Positions 1-10,022 of a stretch of 64,000 nt of DNA are shown here, one piece after another. Source of the stretch: Rhizobium sp. 007 (GTDB lineage: Bacteria > Pseudomonadota > Alphaproteobacteria > Rhizobiales > Rhizobiaceae); contig NZ_CP064191.1 in the NCBI RefSeq assembly GCF_015353075.1, positions 248,001 to 312,000 on the forward strand, given 5' to 3'. How positions within the stretch are numbered: position 1 is the first letter of the stretch; every line of letters starts with the position of its first letter. Below the pieces are notes generated by a model. It did no database searches and was not told where the DNA came from. It was given only the letters and a program-made list of their open reading frames with translations. The position numbers and the translations under genes were made by a program.

Positions 1-324
1 ACTTCGCAGCAGCCGGATATGACCCCGATTAAAGCGGACGCGCTCTAGCTGTCGGAAACCTCCTGGCATGAGCGACGACTTGGAGGGGCTGGGGAAGCGC
101 TCTGATCAAAACCGGACTGTCCGACAGCACTGGAATACCCAATTCTGTTCCCGAATTGAACCTGTGACCACGCTGGCGGTGGAGACGCACGAGAACTGGC
201 TTGAGGCCACCGTTACTTCAACACGGACGAACTGAAGGAGCACAAGAAGGATACGATCCGCGAATCCGCTTAGCGAGCCAGCTGAGCCGCCCCGTTTTGC
301 AGAGCTTGACGCACACAATCGGCC
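1..324. other. No recognised gene
   Basis: I recognise no gene here. Short open stretches exist on both strands, but none has a familiar motif or a convincing ribosome site. The segment lies just downstream of the binding-protein gene, where transporter permeases would be expected. Either they are lost or they lie beyond the window. Confidence 0.4.
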
Positions 325-1920
325 TTAGGCTTTCTTCATACTCCATAGTGCTCTGAGACCTGGAGTACTGACAAGATCCGTAAGTGTCCTGCGACGCACA
401 ATCGGCGAAACAACTCCACAGAGAAAAATGGTGCCGGCAATGTCCCACCATATTTTCTGCATTTGCCGAGCAAGTGCCTTGCGCTCCTCTAGACTGCCTA
501 CATCCATCCACCTCGCCCTTACAGCCTCAAACTCGTCGCTCTTCACCCAGCCAGAGAAGCCCGCCTCGCCAATTGGAGCAAGCCAAGACATGGCCATCGG
601 ATCACGAAAGCTAAAATCCGAAGAAGACGTGATAGTGATGCTCCAGCCGCCGCTATCAACGGAACCTTTGTTTTCCGTACGTGCTATCACGCCGCTCCAA
701 TCACTTGGTGCGAGCTCTGTATTTACTCCGATTTTTCGGAGCATTGTTGCCAATAACTGCGCGACGTCACTAAAGGCCCTAATACTCGTGGCTTGGAGGA
801 TGACAACCTTCTCCCCTGAGTACCCAGCTTCCTGAAGTAACCGCTTCGCCGCTTCGGGGTCTCCAGCCTTTTTATACCAGCTCGTATTTTCGTCGTTAGA
901 ATACACGGAACTATTTCCAAATAAAGACGTAACAGGCTCTGTGTACTTCGGGTTGGGCATGGCAACATACGCGAATGCCTCCTGATCGACGAGGTGGAGT
1001 ATGGCCTGACGCGCCTTAACGTTATCAAAGGGCTTCTGCAGACAATTCAACCGCAACAAAAAGTCGTCTCCATTGTCCATTGGCTGAAGCGCGAGGTTGG
1101 GATCGCTATCGATCATTGAAAAAAAATCGGGAGGGGCGTGTTCCATGAAGTCAATTTCGCCCGCCTGAAGGGCCGCAAATGCGGTCTGCTGGTCGCTGAT
1201 GTTATCCCAAATGACGCGGTCGACGTTGACCACCTTGCCGCCTGCATACATATCGGGCGGCTCCGCACGCGGCACATAATTTTCGTTGCGATCGTAAGTA
1301 ACGCTTGCGCCCGGCTTGGCGAGATCATGATTGAACCTGAAAGGCCCCGAGCCAATATTCGCGGTAACCTGCTCGTTTGGGGGACGAATTGCATCCTTCT
1401 CTTGCATGACAAAAATACGTTCGGCCGCCAAGATGTCTATCAGCAAGCTCAGCGGCTCCTTGAGCTCAATAATAAAGGTCTTATCGTCCCTGGTTGAAAT
1501 ATCCTTTACTCGTTCCGTTACCAGCGGTCCAACACCCGCTTTCATCTGACCCCAGCGGCGAAGCGAGGCGACACAGTCAGCCGCAGTGACTGGAGTGCCG
1601 TCATGCCACGCCAAGCCATCCCGCAGTTCGAATGTATAAATCCTCTTGTCCTCGGAAACGCCCCACTTTCCCACCATCTGTGGTTGCGGTTTCATTCTGG
1701 TGTCAAGGCCAAACAGGGTGTCATAAATTGCGAGGGCGTGATCCCAAGTTATAGTTGAATACGAATAGTACGGATCATAGGCAAGGAGGTGACTGTGCAT
1801 CGCCATGCGAACGGTACCCGGCGCCGTTGAGGCAGCATGCACGCGCGGGATCGGCGGGAAGGATAGTGCAGCTCCTGCCGCCATGCCCATCTTGATGATG
1901 TCGCGCCGAGATATATTCAT
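325..1920 (-). CDS. ABC transporter solute-binding protein, family 5 (peptide/amide type)
   Basis: This 531-residue protein has the build of family-5 (DppA/OppA-like) periplasmic binding proteins, which deliver peptides or related amides to an ABC importer. Residues 4-12 (SRRDIIKMG) form a twin-arginine motif followed by a hydrophobic alanine-rich stretch, which suggests Tat export. The mature chain shows the family pattern: AIYDTLFGLD near residue 65, YTFELRDGLAWHDGTPVTAADCV near 95-115, and a lobe with PFDNVKARQAILHLVDQE near 300. It lies 248 bases downstream of the serine hydrolase on the same strand, so the two may be cotranscribed. No permease or ATPase gene is visible beside it. The substrate is inferred only from the neighbouring amide hydrolases. 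Confidence 0.9.
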   Translation of the reverse strand: MNISRRDIIKMGMAAGAALSFPPIPRVHAASTAPGTVRMAMHSHLLAYDPYYSYSTITWDHALAIYDTLFGLDTRMKPQPQMVGKWGVSEDKRIYTFELRDGLAWHDGTPVTAADCVASLRRWGQMKAGVGPLVTERVKDISTRDDKTFIIELKEPLSLLIDILAAERIFVMQEKDAIRPPNEQVTANIGSGPFRFNHDLAKPGASVTYDRNENYVPRAEPPDMYAGGKVVNVDRVIWDNISDQQTAFAALQAGEIDFMEHAPPDFFSMIDSDPNLALQPMDNGDDFLLRLNCLQKPFDNVKARQAILHLVDQEAFAYVAMPNPKYTEPVTSLFGNSSVYSNDENTSWYKKAGDPEAAKRLLQEAGYSGEKVVILQATSIRAFSDVAQLLATMLRKIGVNTELAPSDWSGVIARTENKGSVDSGGWSITITSSSDFSFRDPMAMSWLAPIGEAGFSGWVKSDEFEAVRARWMDVGSLEERKALARQMQKIWWDIAGTIFLCGVVSPIVRRRTLTDLVSTPGLRALWSMKKA

Positions 1921-2168
1921 GATTCACCTCCCGTTTTGGACTTAGTTAACTGAGTTTTAGCAGCACCTCGCCTCGAAGCACTCCGGTACGAACCTCGAAA
2001 ACTCGCCAAGGTTTTCATCCTGCAATCCGTAGGATCTGTATTTCGCGCGACCATTGTAGTGAGCCGAGAGTTGAGGACGTTCAGACTTTAAGTTGCACGG
2101 CATGGAGGTCATTGACCCTGTTAATCGCAGAGGCGAGCGCGGAGCGTAGTAGTCGCTGGTTTAATGTG

Positions 2169-3353
2169 TCAGGTTGTGCTCAGCGCAGCGCGGATTGCAA
2201 GCAGCGCCGGCCTTTCGTCAAGGCGACGTTGGGTATAGTTTTCGTCGTTTGGGAGAGAGGAAAGTTTGACGGCTACAAACTCAGCGTCCGGGTCGATAAA
2301 GACGATCTGCCCATCCTGTCCGCGCGCCCATAAAGTGCCACGACGCGTATCTTCGATCCACCACTGGTTGTGATAGGCTCCGTTGGGAAGTGACTGGCTG
2401 CTGCTGCCTGAGAGTTCGACACCGCCGCTCCGTGTTCCTCTTATCCAGCTATGGGGAATAATTTGACGCCCGTCCCTGGAACCACCCTCAAGCAACAACA
2501 TTGCAAACCGACCCAAATCACGCAGAGTCGCACACATTCCGCCAGCCGCTGCCGCTAATCCGGCGTGGTCCACAGTAATATAAGCATCCTCGCCAGCGCC
2601 CATTGGCGCCCAGATTTCTTGGCTCATGAGATCCGCCAACGATAGCCCAGACGCCCGCTCCAAGAGACAGCCCAGTACGGTGGTTGTGATGTTGCAATAG
2701 TGGAACGAGGCACCGTGTGGCCGCGCGGCTATGTTGAGCGTGAGGATCAGGTCCCACACTGTGCGTGGCCAGTCTGGCCGGTTGTGCGGGTGCCAGCCAT
2801 TCGCGAGATAAAGTTTCTGGAGGTGGGAATCTTCATTCCGGGATTCGTCGAACAATACACCACCAGTCATGTCGAGCAGCTGCTGCACCGTCGCTCCCCG
2901 GAAGGCGGTTGCAGCGAGTTCCGGCAGATATTCTGTGACCGGCTCTTTGACATCGAGCAAACCTTTATCCTCGACAATTCCGGCGAGCGTACCTATGAAC
3001 GATTTGGTCGCCGAGTGGATAAGATGCTGCGTGTGCGGGGCGAGTTCATTCATGTAACGCTCAAATATGATCCGGCCCCGATGCAAAACGAGGAACCCGT
3101 CTGTAGAGCTCTCGTTAAGGAACTCGTCGACGGATCGTTTGCCTTCACGGAAATCGATCATAATGTCGCCAAGTGGCTGAAGGCTCTCGGGTAGCGGCTG
3201 CACGGGACCGTCGCCCCGCCAAATCGGGGCCGTTGCCGTCATCTCGCGGACATGCTGGTTGGTCCAGCGGTTCCAGGGCGGCAACTCCCACCTATCTCGC
3301 GGGATGATCAGTGCGCCGGGGCTACGGCGGTCGCGCAACCGCATGTCAGTCAT
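2169..3353 (-). CDS. Serine hydrolase of the class C beta-lactamase / NylB-like family
   Basis: This 394-residue protein is a penicillin-binding-fold serine hydrolase. The SxxK motif is S114-A-T-K117 and the second catalytic motif is Y219-C-N221. The sequence after SxxK (IGTLAGIVEDKGLLDV, then PVTEYLPELAATAF and LLDMTGGV) closely recalls 6-aminohexanoate-oligomer hydrolase NylB, which is about 392 residues with the same motif spacing. NylB-type enzymes cut amide bonds of short omega-amino-acid oligomers; relatives act as esterases or D-amino-acid amidases. There is no signal peptide, so it is probably cytoplasmic. Its neighbours are a peptide-type binding protein downstream and, about 2.6 kb away on the other strand, a NylA-like amidase. 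The family call is solid; the substrate is inference. Confidence 0.88.
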   Translation of the reverse strand: MTDMRLRDRRSPGALIIPRDRWELPPWNRWTNQHVREMTATAPIWRGDGPVQPLPESLQPLGDIMIDFREGKRSVDEFLNESSTDGFLVLHRGRIIFERYMNELAPHTQHLIHSATKSFIGTLAGIVEDKGLLDVKEPVTEYLPELAATAFRGATVQQLLDMTGGVLFDESRNEDSHLQKLYLANGWHPHNRPDWPRTVWDLILTLNIAARPHGASFHYCNITTTVLGCLLERASGLSLADLMSQEIWAPMGAGEDAYITVDHAGLAAAAGGMCATLRDLGRFAMLLLEGGSRDGRQIIPHSWIRGTRSGGVELSGSSSQSLPNGAYHNQWWIEDTRRGTLWARGQDGQIVFIDPDAEFVAVKLSSLPNDENYTQRRLDERPALLAIRAALSTT

Positions 3354-3787
3354 ACTTTCTTCCTCTTCTTTCCATCAGCGTGCTCGACACGCCGTTTTCA
3401 TTTCCGGGTTGCCGCTATGGAAATGCCTTGAACTGCAATGCGGGCGCGGTCGTGAATCAACTGCACCTAAACGGTGGCCATGCACCGTCGTGACTTAACG
3501 AGCTGCGGAATCGTCAGAATGTCCGAAACCCTAAATACTTGCGTCAACGGCATCTGTACCTCAGCTCCATTGGATTTGCAACATATGTTGTAGATGACAA
3601 CAGATAATCCATACGTTTCATAAATTGGAACCCAGGCTGCGCTGAGTTTCACGCCCGACCGGCAGTCCTCTACCTGATCGTCCTTACCGGGGATCGCGGC
3701 CTGGCCGCGACATTCTCTCCTGTCTCAAAGCCGGTGTCGCCGGCGTCAAGTGGGTATCCGGCGTCATTCCACGATCCAACAAGAGAA
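3354..3787. other. Intergenic region, no gene seen
   Basis: No protein-like open frame is recognised. This segment lies upstream of the divergent serine hydrolase and should hold its promoter, but I could not identify convincing -35/-10 elements. Confidence 0.4.
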
Positions 3788-3975
3788 CAAATGCATAATC
3801 TAGAATCTAAAACAAACGTTGCATTTTCTGGCAAAGCCTGCAACTCACTACTCCAATATGCGACATCCGGTGAATAGAGTGCCTAGGGACATTCGAGAAG
3901 AGCGAACAGTCGCGGTGAGGCTTGATGAGTATGTCAGCATGACGTCACGGTCTGGCGTCTATCAAGCAGTCGATC
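3788..3975 (+). repeat. Decayed duplicate of the amidase leader and 5' end
   Basis: From about 3888 the sequence matches the stretch starting at 5960, just before and across the start of the amidase gene. Shared blocks include GACATTCG, ACAGTCGCGGTGAGG and GATGA(G/A)TATGT. Similarity runs for about 85 bases, weaker similarity extends upstream, and the copies then diverge. The copy has no intact amidase frame, so it is a fossil of a second amidase-like gene or of a duplicated control region. Confidence 0.7.
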
Positions 3976-4184
3976 AATTGGCCTGCCGTTCATGCGCGGG
4001 GCATCCTGTCCTAGGAGGACGGCTTGCCGTGACTGCAACTTCATCCAAAGCGCGGCGGCTAGGTAAGGGAGCCCTCGCGATGGCTGCTTCCACTGATCTG
4101 GTTCCCGTCGCAAGCTCAGCAACTGCCTGTACCGAATGCTCCTCAGGCGCGCAAGCCGACGGCGGCGGCGTTATTCCTTTCCCA

Positions 4185-4520
4185 CGGCCCCGCTACGAGG
4201 TTAATGTTGAAAAGGACGCATCCAGATGAGCGATGGGATCGGTCTCTACGCCGATATCTATCGTCCGCAAGGGGTGGATAGCCGGTTGCCGGCAATCCTA
4301 ATCCGCACACCATAGAGTAAAGCGCCCTACCAAGAGCGGCATGAGTCGGCTGCACGTAGTGGCGTAGCCTACATGTTCGCCGGGCAGGGCTTTGCAGTTT
4401 TGGATTGCAACGTAAACGCTCGCGCCTACGTCATATGTATCGCAGCTATGTACGATAATAATCCAAACGTCTCACATGCGCTTGACGGCGAGGCGCCATT
4501 GAAACGCTGGCGGAATTGGC
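4185..4520 (+). pseudogene. CocE/NonD-type hydrolase, N-terminal pseudogene
   Basis: Read from 4226, the translation gives MSDGIGLYADIYRPQG, then RLPAILIRTP, a TAG stop where the family has Tyr (RTPY), then SKAPYQERHESAARSGVAYM, a short gap and GQGFAVLDCNVNAR. This is the N-terminal pattern of the CocE / X-Pro dipeptidyl-peptidase S15 hydrolases (DGVxLxADxYRP, RTPY, GYAVVxxDxRG). The preceding residues YEVNVEKDAS sit in another frame, so there is also a frameshift. The rest of the gene, including the catalytic Ser, Asp and His, is missing. It would have been another ester/amide hydrolase in this region. Confidence 0.75.
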
Positions 4521-4529
4521 TGCTGCTGG

Positions 4530-4944
4530 CGGGTTGTGATGGATGATGGAGGGATGCCTCTGGCGTGCTTGGCCATACAGTACAAGGTTCTGGGCCAACA
4601 GCGCCGTGGCCCGCCCAACACCCGCGAATACGAAGCATATGCAGGGGTAGGCGCTCCGCGTGCAAAAAATATCTGTACCAGGGGTGTTGCTTTTCACACG
4701 AAGGGGAGATTGTATCGAATGCGCCCTTCCTTTCCGCCCGGTCCCGCCACAAGCAAACAATCCGCGGTAAGCGCGCCAACTGCGGGTGGTCAATAGTGAT
4801 GGATAAACTTTTCGGCCCCGTCCTTGCCGCAGGTTTGATTTGCCGTTGATGGCGGAAGCACGGGGACGGGATGGGACTTGAGACGACGGCTGATCGACCT
4901 CTTATCCGCGGGTTGGTTACCGCACTTCCGTAATCCGTCCTGGG
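4530..4944. other. Degraded sequence, no gene recognised
   Basis: This stretch lies between the CocE fossil and the IS110 remnant. Several short frames are open on both strands, but none resembles a known protein. Confidence 0.4.
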
Positions 4945-5820
4945 CTATTCATGTCTAGAAGTCGGGCGTTGGGCTCTTACGACCAGCCACACAATACTGC
5001 CGTGAATTCCCGTGGCCACATCCCGTCTCCGTGCTGCCCGCGATTTTCGCCGCAGACCTGGCGCGGGCCGCCCTTCAATCCGGCGGCGCCGGTGCCAGGG
5101 ATGCGCTTGCTGGGATCCTGTTCCTCGATGAAGCAGCGCGCTGCATCTCAGTTGACCGATTCGACCTGGTGACCAATGGCCCACAGGAAAGCCGCCATCT
5201 CGCGTGCGATCGCCGCAACGACGATGGGTTTTTTCTGCCCGCAGCCGTCAGGCGCCGGTAGCGGCCGCGCAGCCGCGTCTGCGCCTTCCAGGCGATCTCC
5301 CAAGCCTACGCCTCGCCCAGGACGCGGCGCGAGCGGCGGTTTCCGGCAAGCGTCGGCCGCCACGCTTGACCGTCTCGCCGGTTGACCGCTCCGAAGGCAC
5401 GAGGGCCAAGCAAGGCCCTCAACTCTCGCGGATTGTCGAAGCGACGCACGTCGCCGACTTCGCTGAAGGTGACGGCGACGGTGAAGGACACGCCGCGAAG
5501 CGCTTGATACGCGGCCAACCACCGGCGTCATTGACCAGCTGGGCAGCAGTACCACAAGCGGCGCATCCAGCCGCTCCAGCCGGTTTTGTGCATCGGTGAT
5601 CACGTCGACCTGATCCTGGAACACGACCTGCTGGGCCGGATGGTAGAACTTCTGCGACGCCAGCCAGCGGGCAAGCGCACAGCTCCAATTGTTGTGGCCA
5701 GTAAACGCGGCCATGGCGCAGCAAGAACGAGAGCAATTGCTGGCGTTTCTTGCGCAGATCTTCGCTCGCTGCGGCCCGCACCCGCACCAGATCGCGCACC
5801 GTTTCATGCACCGTGTCGGG
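4945..5820 (-). mobile_element. IS110-family transposase remnant
   Basis: Translating the minus strand in three frames gives pieces of one IS110-type transposase in order: HETVRDLVRVRAAASEDLRKKRQQ, then WLASQKFYHPAQQVVFQD, LPSWSMTPVV, YQALRGVSFTVAVTF, and AAIAREMAAFLWAIG at the C-terminus. The N-terminal DEDD catalytic half is absent and several frameshifts separate the pieces, so the element is dead. It separates the CocE fossil from the amidase gene and probably took part in breaking up the older hydrolase cluster. Confidence 0.82.
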
Positions 5821-5986
5821 AACCCATAAAGCGCACCGAAGTGAACAAATTTCCTGCGGAAAACAAATGAACCAAATTAGTATTAATAAAACAGTTGTTG
5901 CAATCTATGGTGAAACCTGCGACTCATCACACTGGCCTCAGTTTAATTTGGGCATCTGAGACATTCGTAAAGAGAGGACAGTCGCG

Positions 5987-7426
5987 GTGAGGATTGATGA
6001 ATATGTGCAGCACGATGCTACCGGTTTGGCGTCTCTCGTGAAAGCGGGTGAAATCACACCGTTGGAACTAACACTCTTAGCCCGAGAAGCGCACGATGAG
6101 GTGAATCCTCGGGCAAACGCTGTCATCGAATTCTATGAAGATGCCGAGTCTGTCGTCGGTGCGAACGACGGTATTTTTGCCGGCGTGCCATTTCTTCGGA
6201 AAGACACGGGAGCAAGTGAGGCTGGTCGCCTTCAAGAAAAGGCAAGCCGTCTGTTTAAGGGCTACCGACCTAACACAGAAAGTCATTTTTTTCGCCGCGC
6301 GCGGGAGGCGGGGCTCAGAACCCTCGGAAGAACAACAATGCCTGAATTCGGGACGTCAGGCATGAGCCAATCGATTTTAAATGGAGTCACTGGCAATCCG
6401 TGGGATTTAGATCGGTCTGCAGGTGGATCGTCCTCGGGATCCGCGGCTGCTGTTGCTGCCGGCATTACACCAATCGCACACAGTAGCGACGGCGGCGGAT
6501 CAATTCGTATCCCGGCATCCTGGTGCGGTCTTGTCGGCTTGAATCCATCTCGCGGACGCGTTTCCGGCGGCCCAAACAACCAAGACGCATCATCTGGCCG
6601 TAGTCGGGAGTTTGTTCTCTGTCGGACCGTCCGTGACATGGCCGCCGCGCTCGATGTTTTTTCCGGTCACTATCCTGGTGATCCGTTCATCATCACCCAG
6701 CCGAAGCATTCCTATCGCGAAGAACTTTCACAGCCGACAGGCGTTCTAAGGGTTGGAATTGCCAGGACCAAGTGGGGTGCCGTGGATCTGGAGCCGGAAG
6801 TGCTTGAGGTCGTCGATTCTGCGGCGACTCTGCTCGAGGAAATGGGGCACAGGGTCACCGAAATGGAGCCACCTTACGAATCTGCAGAATATTCAAGAAT
6901 ATTCCTCGCAGGTTCAGCCCGCAGCGCGCATCTACTTGGTGAAACGGCCCAGGCAATGGGGCGGACCATTAGTGCGGATACCGTGGAACCCATTAATTTA
7001 AAGATTTATGAATATGGCCGAAGGGCATCACCGTTTCTGACGGGGGACGTACAAGAGCTCATGCGAAGGATGCGGGTGCGCGTAGCTGAGGCGGTCGAAC
7101 CGTACGACATACTGCTAACGCCCACCATGCCAACTGTGGCTCTACCACATGGCACCATTTACTGCACGACCAACCCAACGCTCTCCGCAGAAGAATTCAT
7201 GGAAGCGGATGCCGCGCTTTATCAATATCTTGGAGTGCTCAATGTTACGGGACATCCGGCAGTATCTTTGCCGTTGGGACAAAGTTCCAACGGCATGCCT
7301 ATCGGGCTTCAAATAGTTGCCCGTTTCGGCGACGAGGCGACGCTGGTTCGCGTCGCACGGGATCTGGAGGAGGCGAGGCCCTGGAGAGACCGGCACCCGA
7401 GAGTTTGGGCTGGCCAACAGCATTGA
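5987..7426 (+). CDS. Amidase signature family hydrolase (NylA-like)
   Basis: This 479-residue protein hydrolyses a carboxamide bond through a Ser-cisSer-Lys triad. The glycine-serine-rich signature AGGSSSGSAAAVAAG and the following DGGGSIRIPASWCGLVGL are present, and the catalytic Lys lies in GVPFLRKDTG near residue 68. The length and the run GRVSGGPNN...LCRTVRDMAAALDVFSGHYPGD resemble 6-aminohexanoate-cyclic-dimer hydrolase NylA (about 490 residues) as I remember it. GatA-type or aryl-amide specificity cannot be excluded. The start is supported by AGAGAGGA upstream. A decayed copy of its leader lies at about 3.8 kb. The racemase-like gene follows 318 bases downstream. Confidence 0.92.
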   Translation: MRIDEYVQHDATGLASLVKAGEITPLELTLLAREAHDEVNPRANAVIEFYEDAESVVGANDGIFAGVPFLRKDTGASEAGRLQEKASRLFKGYRPNTESHFFRRAREAGLRTLGRTTMPEFGTSGMSQSILNGVTGNPWDLDRSAGGSSSGSAAAVAAGITPIAHSSDGGGSIRIPASWCGLVGLNPSRGRVSGGPNNQDASSGRSREFVLCRTVRDMAAALDVFSGHYPGDPFIITQPKHSYREELSQPTGVLRVGIARTKWGAVDLEPEVLEVVDSAATLLEEMGHRVTEMEPPYESAEYSRIFLAGSARSAHLLGETAQAMGRTISADTVEPINLKIYEYGRRASPFLTGDVQELMRRMRVRVAEAVEPYDILLTPTMPTVALPHGTIYCTTNPTLSAEEFMEADAALYQYLGVLNVTGHPAVSLPLGQSSNGMPIGLQIVARFGDEATLVRVARDLEEARPWRDRHPRVWAGQQH

Positions 7427-7744
7427 TCTGCGGATGCCCCTGAATGACATCGGATCCAACGTTCGTCGAATACGACAGCTATTTTTCTTCAAGCGGGCAC
7501 TGACCTTAGAAGGGTTCCGTCCAAGGTTCGTGCGCTTCTCCACCGCCATGTGGGAAGTGCAGATTAAATCACCACGTCACTACAATGAAGCGCAGGCATT
7601 TCCACTCGAGCAAATCAACCTGGAGAAAAATGCGCAACCTCTTACAGCTAAGGCCGTAATTTCAAGGGTTAGATCGCACAAAGTCTGGTCGATGGCTGTT
7701 ATAAGAAAGCATCTTAGTCAAGAACTGCACAAAGGAAGCAACTC
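7427..7744. other. Intergenic region
   Basis: No gene is recognised. The last bases carry a good ribosome site (AAAGGAA) for the racemase-like gene. Long spacing after the amidase suggests that the downstream gene may have its own promoter. Confidence 0.4.
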
Positions 7745-8428
7745 ATGGCGACAATAGGAGTTTTGTCCCTGTCGAACGACGGCCGCTACATTGGCCAGCA
7801 TCCCGATTTTGGTTACGGCATTGGCCATCCGAGCCGCTATGCGTCTCCTCCCATCTCGAAGCAAATTCCCGGAGCTTGGGCAAACAATGTTGTCTCAGGC
7901 GATCCTGATTGCGAGAGTGAGTATGTGAAAGGCGCCAAAGAGCTTGAACGAAACGGAGCTGCTGCGATTACTTGTGATTGTGGCTTTACTGTGCGGTATC
8001 AGAAGGCTATCGCATCGGCTGTATCAATACCAGTGTCTACTTCTAGCCTACTCCTACTGCCAGCCCTTCTATCCATCGTCCCCCCGGACAAGAAGATATC
8101 AGTACTGACTGCGGATTCGCGCTGCATAGATGCGGAAATTTGGGCTGCGCTCTCTATTACTGATCCATCAAGGTTGATTTTCGAAGGGCTCGAGGACACA
8201 GCAACATACGATTACATGTGGGCCGAGAAAGGCGAAATCAATGTCGAGGACGTCTTGGCTGATACTGACGATATCATTGCTCGCGTTCAAAAACATGAGA
8301 ATGTAGCGGCGATTCTTTGCGAATGTACGGTATTCGTGCGTGTCTCGCCTCGAATCCGAAGAGCGACGGGGCTGCCGGTTTATGATGCGGCGCACAACGC
8401 AGGTCTTCTTATGGCGGGCGTAAGTTAG
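7745..8428 (+). CDS. Asp/Glu/hydantoin racemase superfamily protein
   Basis: This 227-residue protein has the two-cysteine plan of the Asp/Glu/hydantoin racemase family, whose members invert or act on the alpha carbon using two cysteines. The first is in TCDCGFTVRYQ near residue 79 and the second in LCECTVFVRV near 192. In many members the second motif is CTE/CTN; here it is C-E-C, so the exact catalytic pair is uncertain. It starts at an ATG preceded by AAAGGAA. Next to an amidase and a NylB-like hydrolase, it may interconvert D and L forms of released amino acids. Related families (maleate isomerase, arylmalonate decarboxylase) are alternatives. Confidence 0.75.
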   Translation: MATIGVLSLSNDGRYIGQHPDFGYGIGHPSRYASPPISKQIPGAWANNVVSGDPDCESEYVKGAKELERNGAAAITCDCGFTVRYQKAIASAVSIPVSTSSLLLLPALLSIVPPDKKISVLTADSRCIDAEIWAALSITDPSRLIFEGLEDTATYDYMWAEKGEINVEDVLADTDDIIARVQKHENVAAILCECTVFVRVSPRIRRATGLPVYDAAHNAGLLMAGVS

Positions 8429-8599
8429 GTGCGGGGGTCTTTCCTCGCCTCTAAAGTTATCCCAATGCGGGGTGCGTGCCCAGAGGGAAATCGATGTGCC
8501 GATTGCATCTCGAGTACTAGGTGGTTAGCTGTCGCGGTGCTAATCGGATTGGCGACGGCAGGCGCGTCAGGTCTTCTGGCGCTGCCTGCTGAACTGATC

Positions 8600-9700
8600 A
8601 CGGCCGTGCCGGCCTTTGCGGACGGGCCTATCGAACGCGCCTTTGTGCCACTGGCGATTACGACCGAGCCGAAGACGGTTACCGATGCTTTGCCGAACCC
8701 GGAGCCGGTGAGGCCGCTTCGCAGATCGTGACGGTAGAAACAGGCGCAGACCTTGTGATGAGGGTGCCCGGCGATGTGCCGGTTGATCGGGCTGTAGTCT
8801 TGGTGCGCGCGATGCGAGGGACGGCATGATCGTCGCGGGCCAACGATCACCGATCCTGATCGCGACGCGGGCGGTGGACTTCCGCTGTGGCCATCAGGAT
8901 CCCCACTGAAGGAACTGATCGAGAAGCTTGAGGGCCAGGTCCAGGACTATCGCCGCACGAAGTTTGGGCCGAAATCGGAAAAGCTCGATCCGGCACAGAT
9001 GGAACTGGCGCTGGAAGAACTTGAGACGGCGATTGCCGAAACACATGCCCAGATTGCCGTCGTCGAGGAAAAGATTGCGGGAAGCGCAGTTGACCTCGAA
9101 AAGGCCGTACCTCGCAAAGGACGGAAGGCGCGCGCGCTGCCTGAGAACCTGCCGCGGGTCGAGCGGGTGATCGAGCCCGACAGCATTGCTTGCCCATGTG
9201 GTTGCGGCGACGTGGTTCGGATCGGCGAAGATCGAACGGAACGGCTCGACTAGATTCCGGCACGCTACCAGGTGATCGTCACGATCCGCCCGAAATATGC
9301 GTGCTCCAAGGGTCGAACGGGCGTCCAAGTTGACGCCTATGGCGGCTATTCTCACCTCGCCACGCCAAAGCGCTCGGGTGGCGATCCGTTGAGGCTGGCC
9401 TTCTGCTGGGCACATGGCCGCAGAAAGCTGATCAAGGCCAAGCCAAAGAAGGATTCGCCCATCGTCGACGAGGCGTTGTTGCGCATCGCCGCCCTCTACA
9501 AGATCGAGGACAGCATCCGCGGTTGTGATCTCGATCATCGCCGGGCTGTCCGTGCCTACCTGCGCGACCTTTTCATCAGCCTCGCCAATGGCCACCTCGC
9601 CAAAGACATCGACGGCCCTCATACGCTGGGCCCATGCGCAACGGACCAGCGCCTCACAATGAGCTCGTCCGGGGTTCCCCGACGAGCTCACAGGACTTCC
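8600..9700 (+). mobile_element. IS66-family element remnant (tnpA end, tnpB start, deleted tnpC)
   Basis: Three IS66 genes appear in order but broken. About 8625-8828 encodes the tail of a TnpA (VETGADLVMRVPGDVPVDRA) after a frameshift. About 8826-8895 encodes the first residues of TnpB (ILIATRAVDFRCGH). From 8899 an open frame encodes TnpC: KFGPKSEKL, the cysteine motif CPCGCGD, a TAG stop at 9252-9254, then YQVIVTIRPKYAC. It then jumps directly to VDAYGGY and FCWAHGRRKL, so roughly 200 codons are missing. Terminal repeats were not identified. It lies between the racemase-like gene and the aminotransferase. Confidence 0.85.
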
Positions 9701-10022
9701 GATCGACATCACCGTTGCAACCACAAAATCAATGGGGCGGAGACGCCGCATACCGAGGGGGTGAACTCGGCTTGGCGAGCAAATAGGCAACCTGCAAAAC
9801 AGGAAGCGTTAGGTACGGTGAGTTTTTGGCAGTTGGCCGCGAAGAGATGCTCATTGCGATCGATGTAATAAAAGCTGAGGCAATCGCGCGCTGTCGGAGA
9901 ATTCCTGCGTTATTCGGGGGAACTACGCAGGGCCCCGCTCCTCGCGGGGGAGCAAACGCCGCAATCATTCTCGTCTTTGCTCGTATCTTTGAGAAACGAC
10001 AATCGGTTGCAGGAGTTTGCTT
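9701..10022. promoter_or_regulatory. Upstream region of the aminotransferase operon
   Basis: No gene is seen. A hairpin-forming segment (CCCCGC, five-base loop, GCGGGG) lies near 9930-9947, and the ribosome site AGGAG lies at 10011-10015. I looked for sigma-54 elements (GG and GC ten bases apart, with a TGT-N10-ACA activator site) and found none that fit. The promoter of the downstream operon must be here or within the IS66 remnant. Confidence 0.4.

Noticed and set aside
3819..4229. A 136-codon plus-strand frame over the amidase-leader fossil
   Set aside because: It crosses two unrelated fossils (leader copy and CocE start) and so is chance openness.
4740..4775. AAACAATCC word suggestive of a nod box
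   Set aside because: The preceding ATC and the left-hand ATCCAY/GATG elements are absent.
8894..9790. A 298-codon minus-strand frame
   Set aside because: It runs antisense to the IS66 tnpC remnant and resembles no protein.
9800..10020. Possible sigma-54/NifA control of the aminotransferase operon
   Set aside because: TGGCAG and TTGCA words occur, but not with GG and GC ten bases apart, and no TGT-N10-ACA site was seen.
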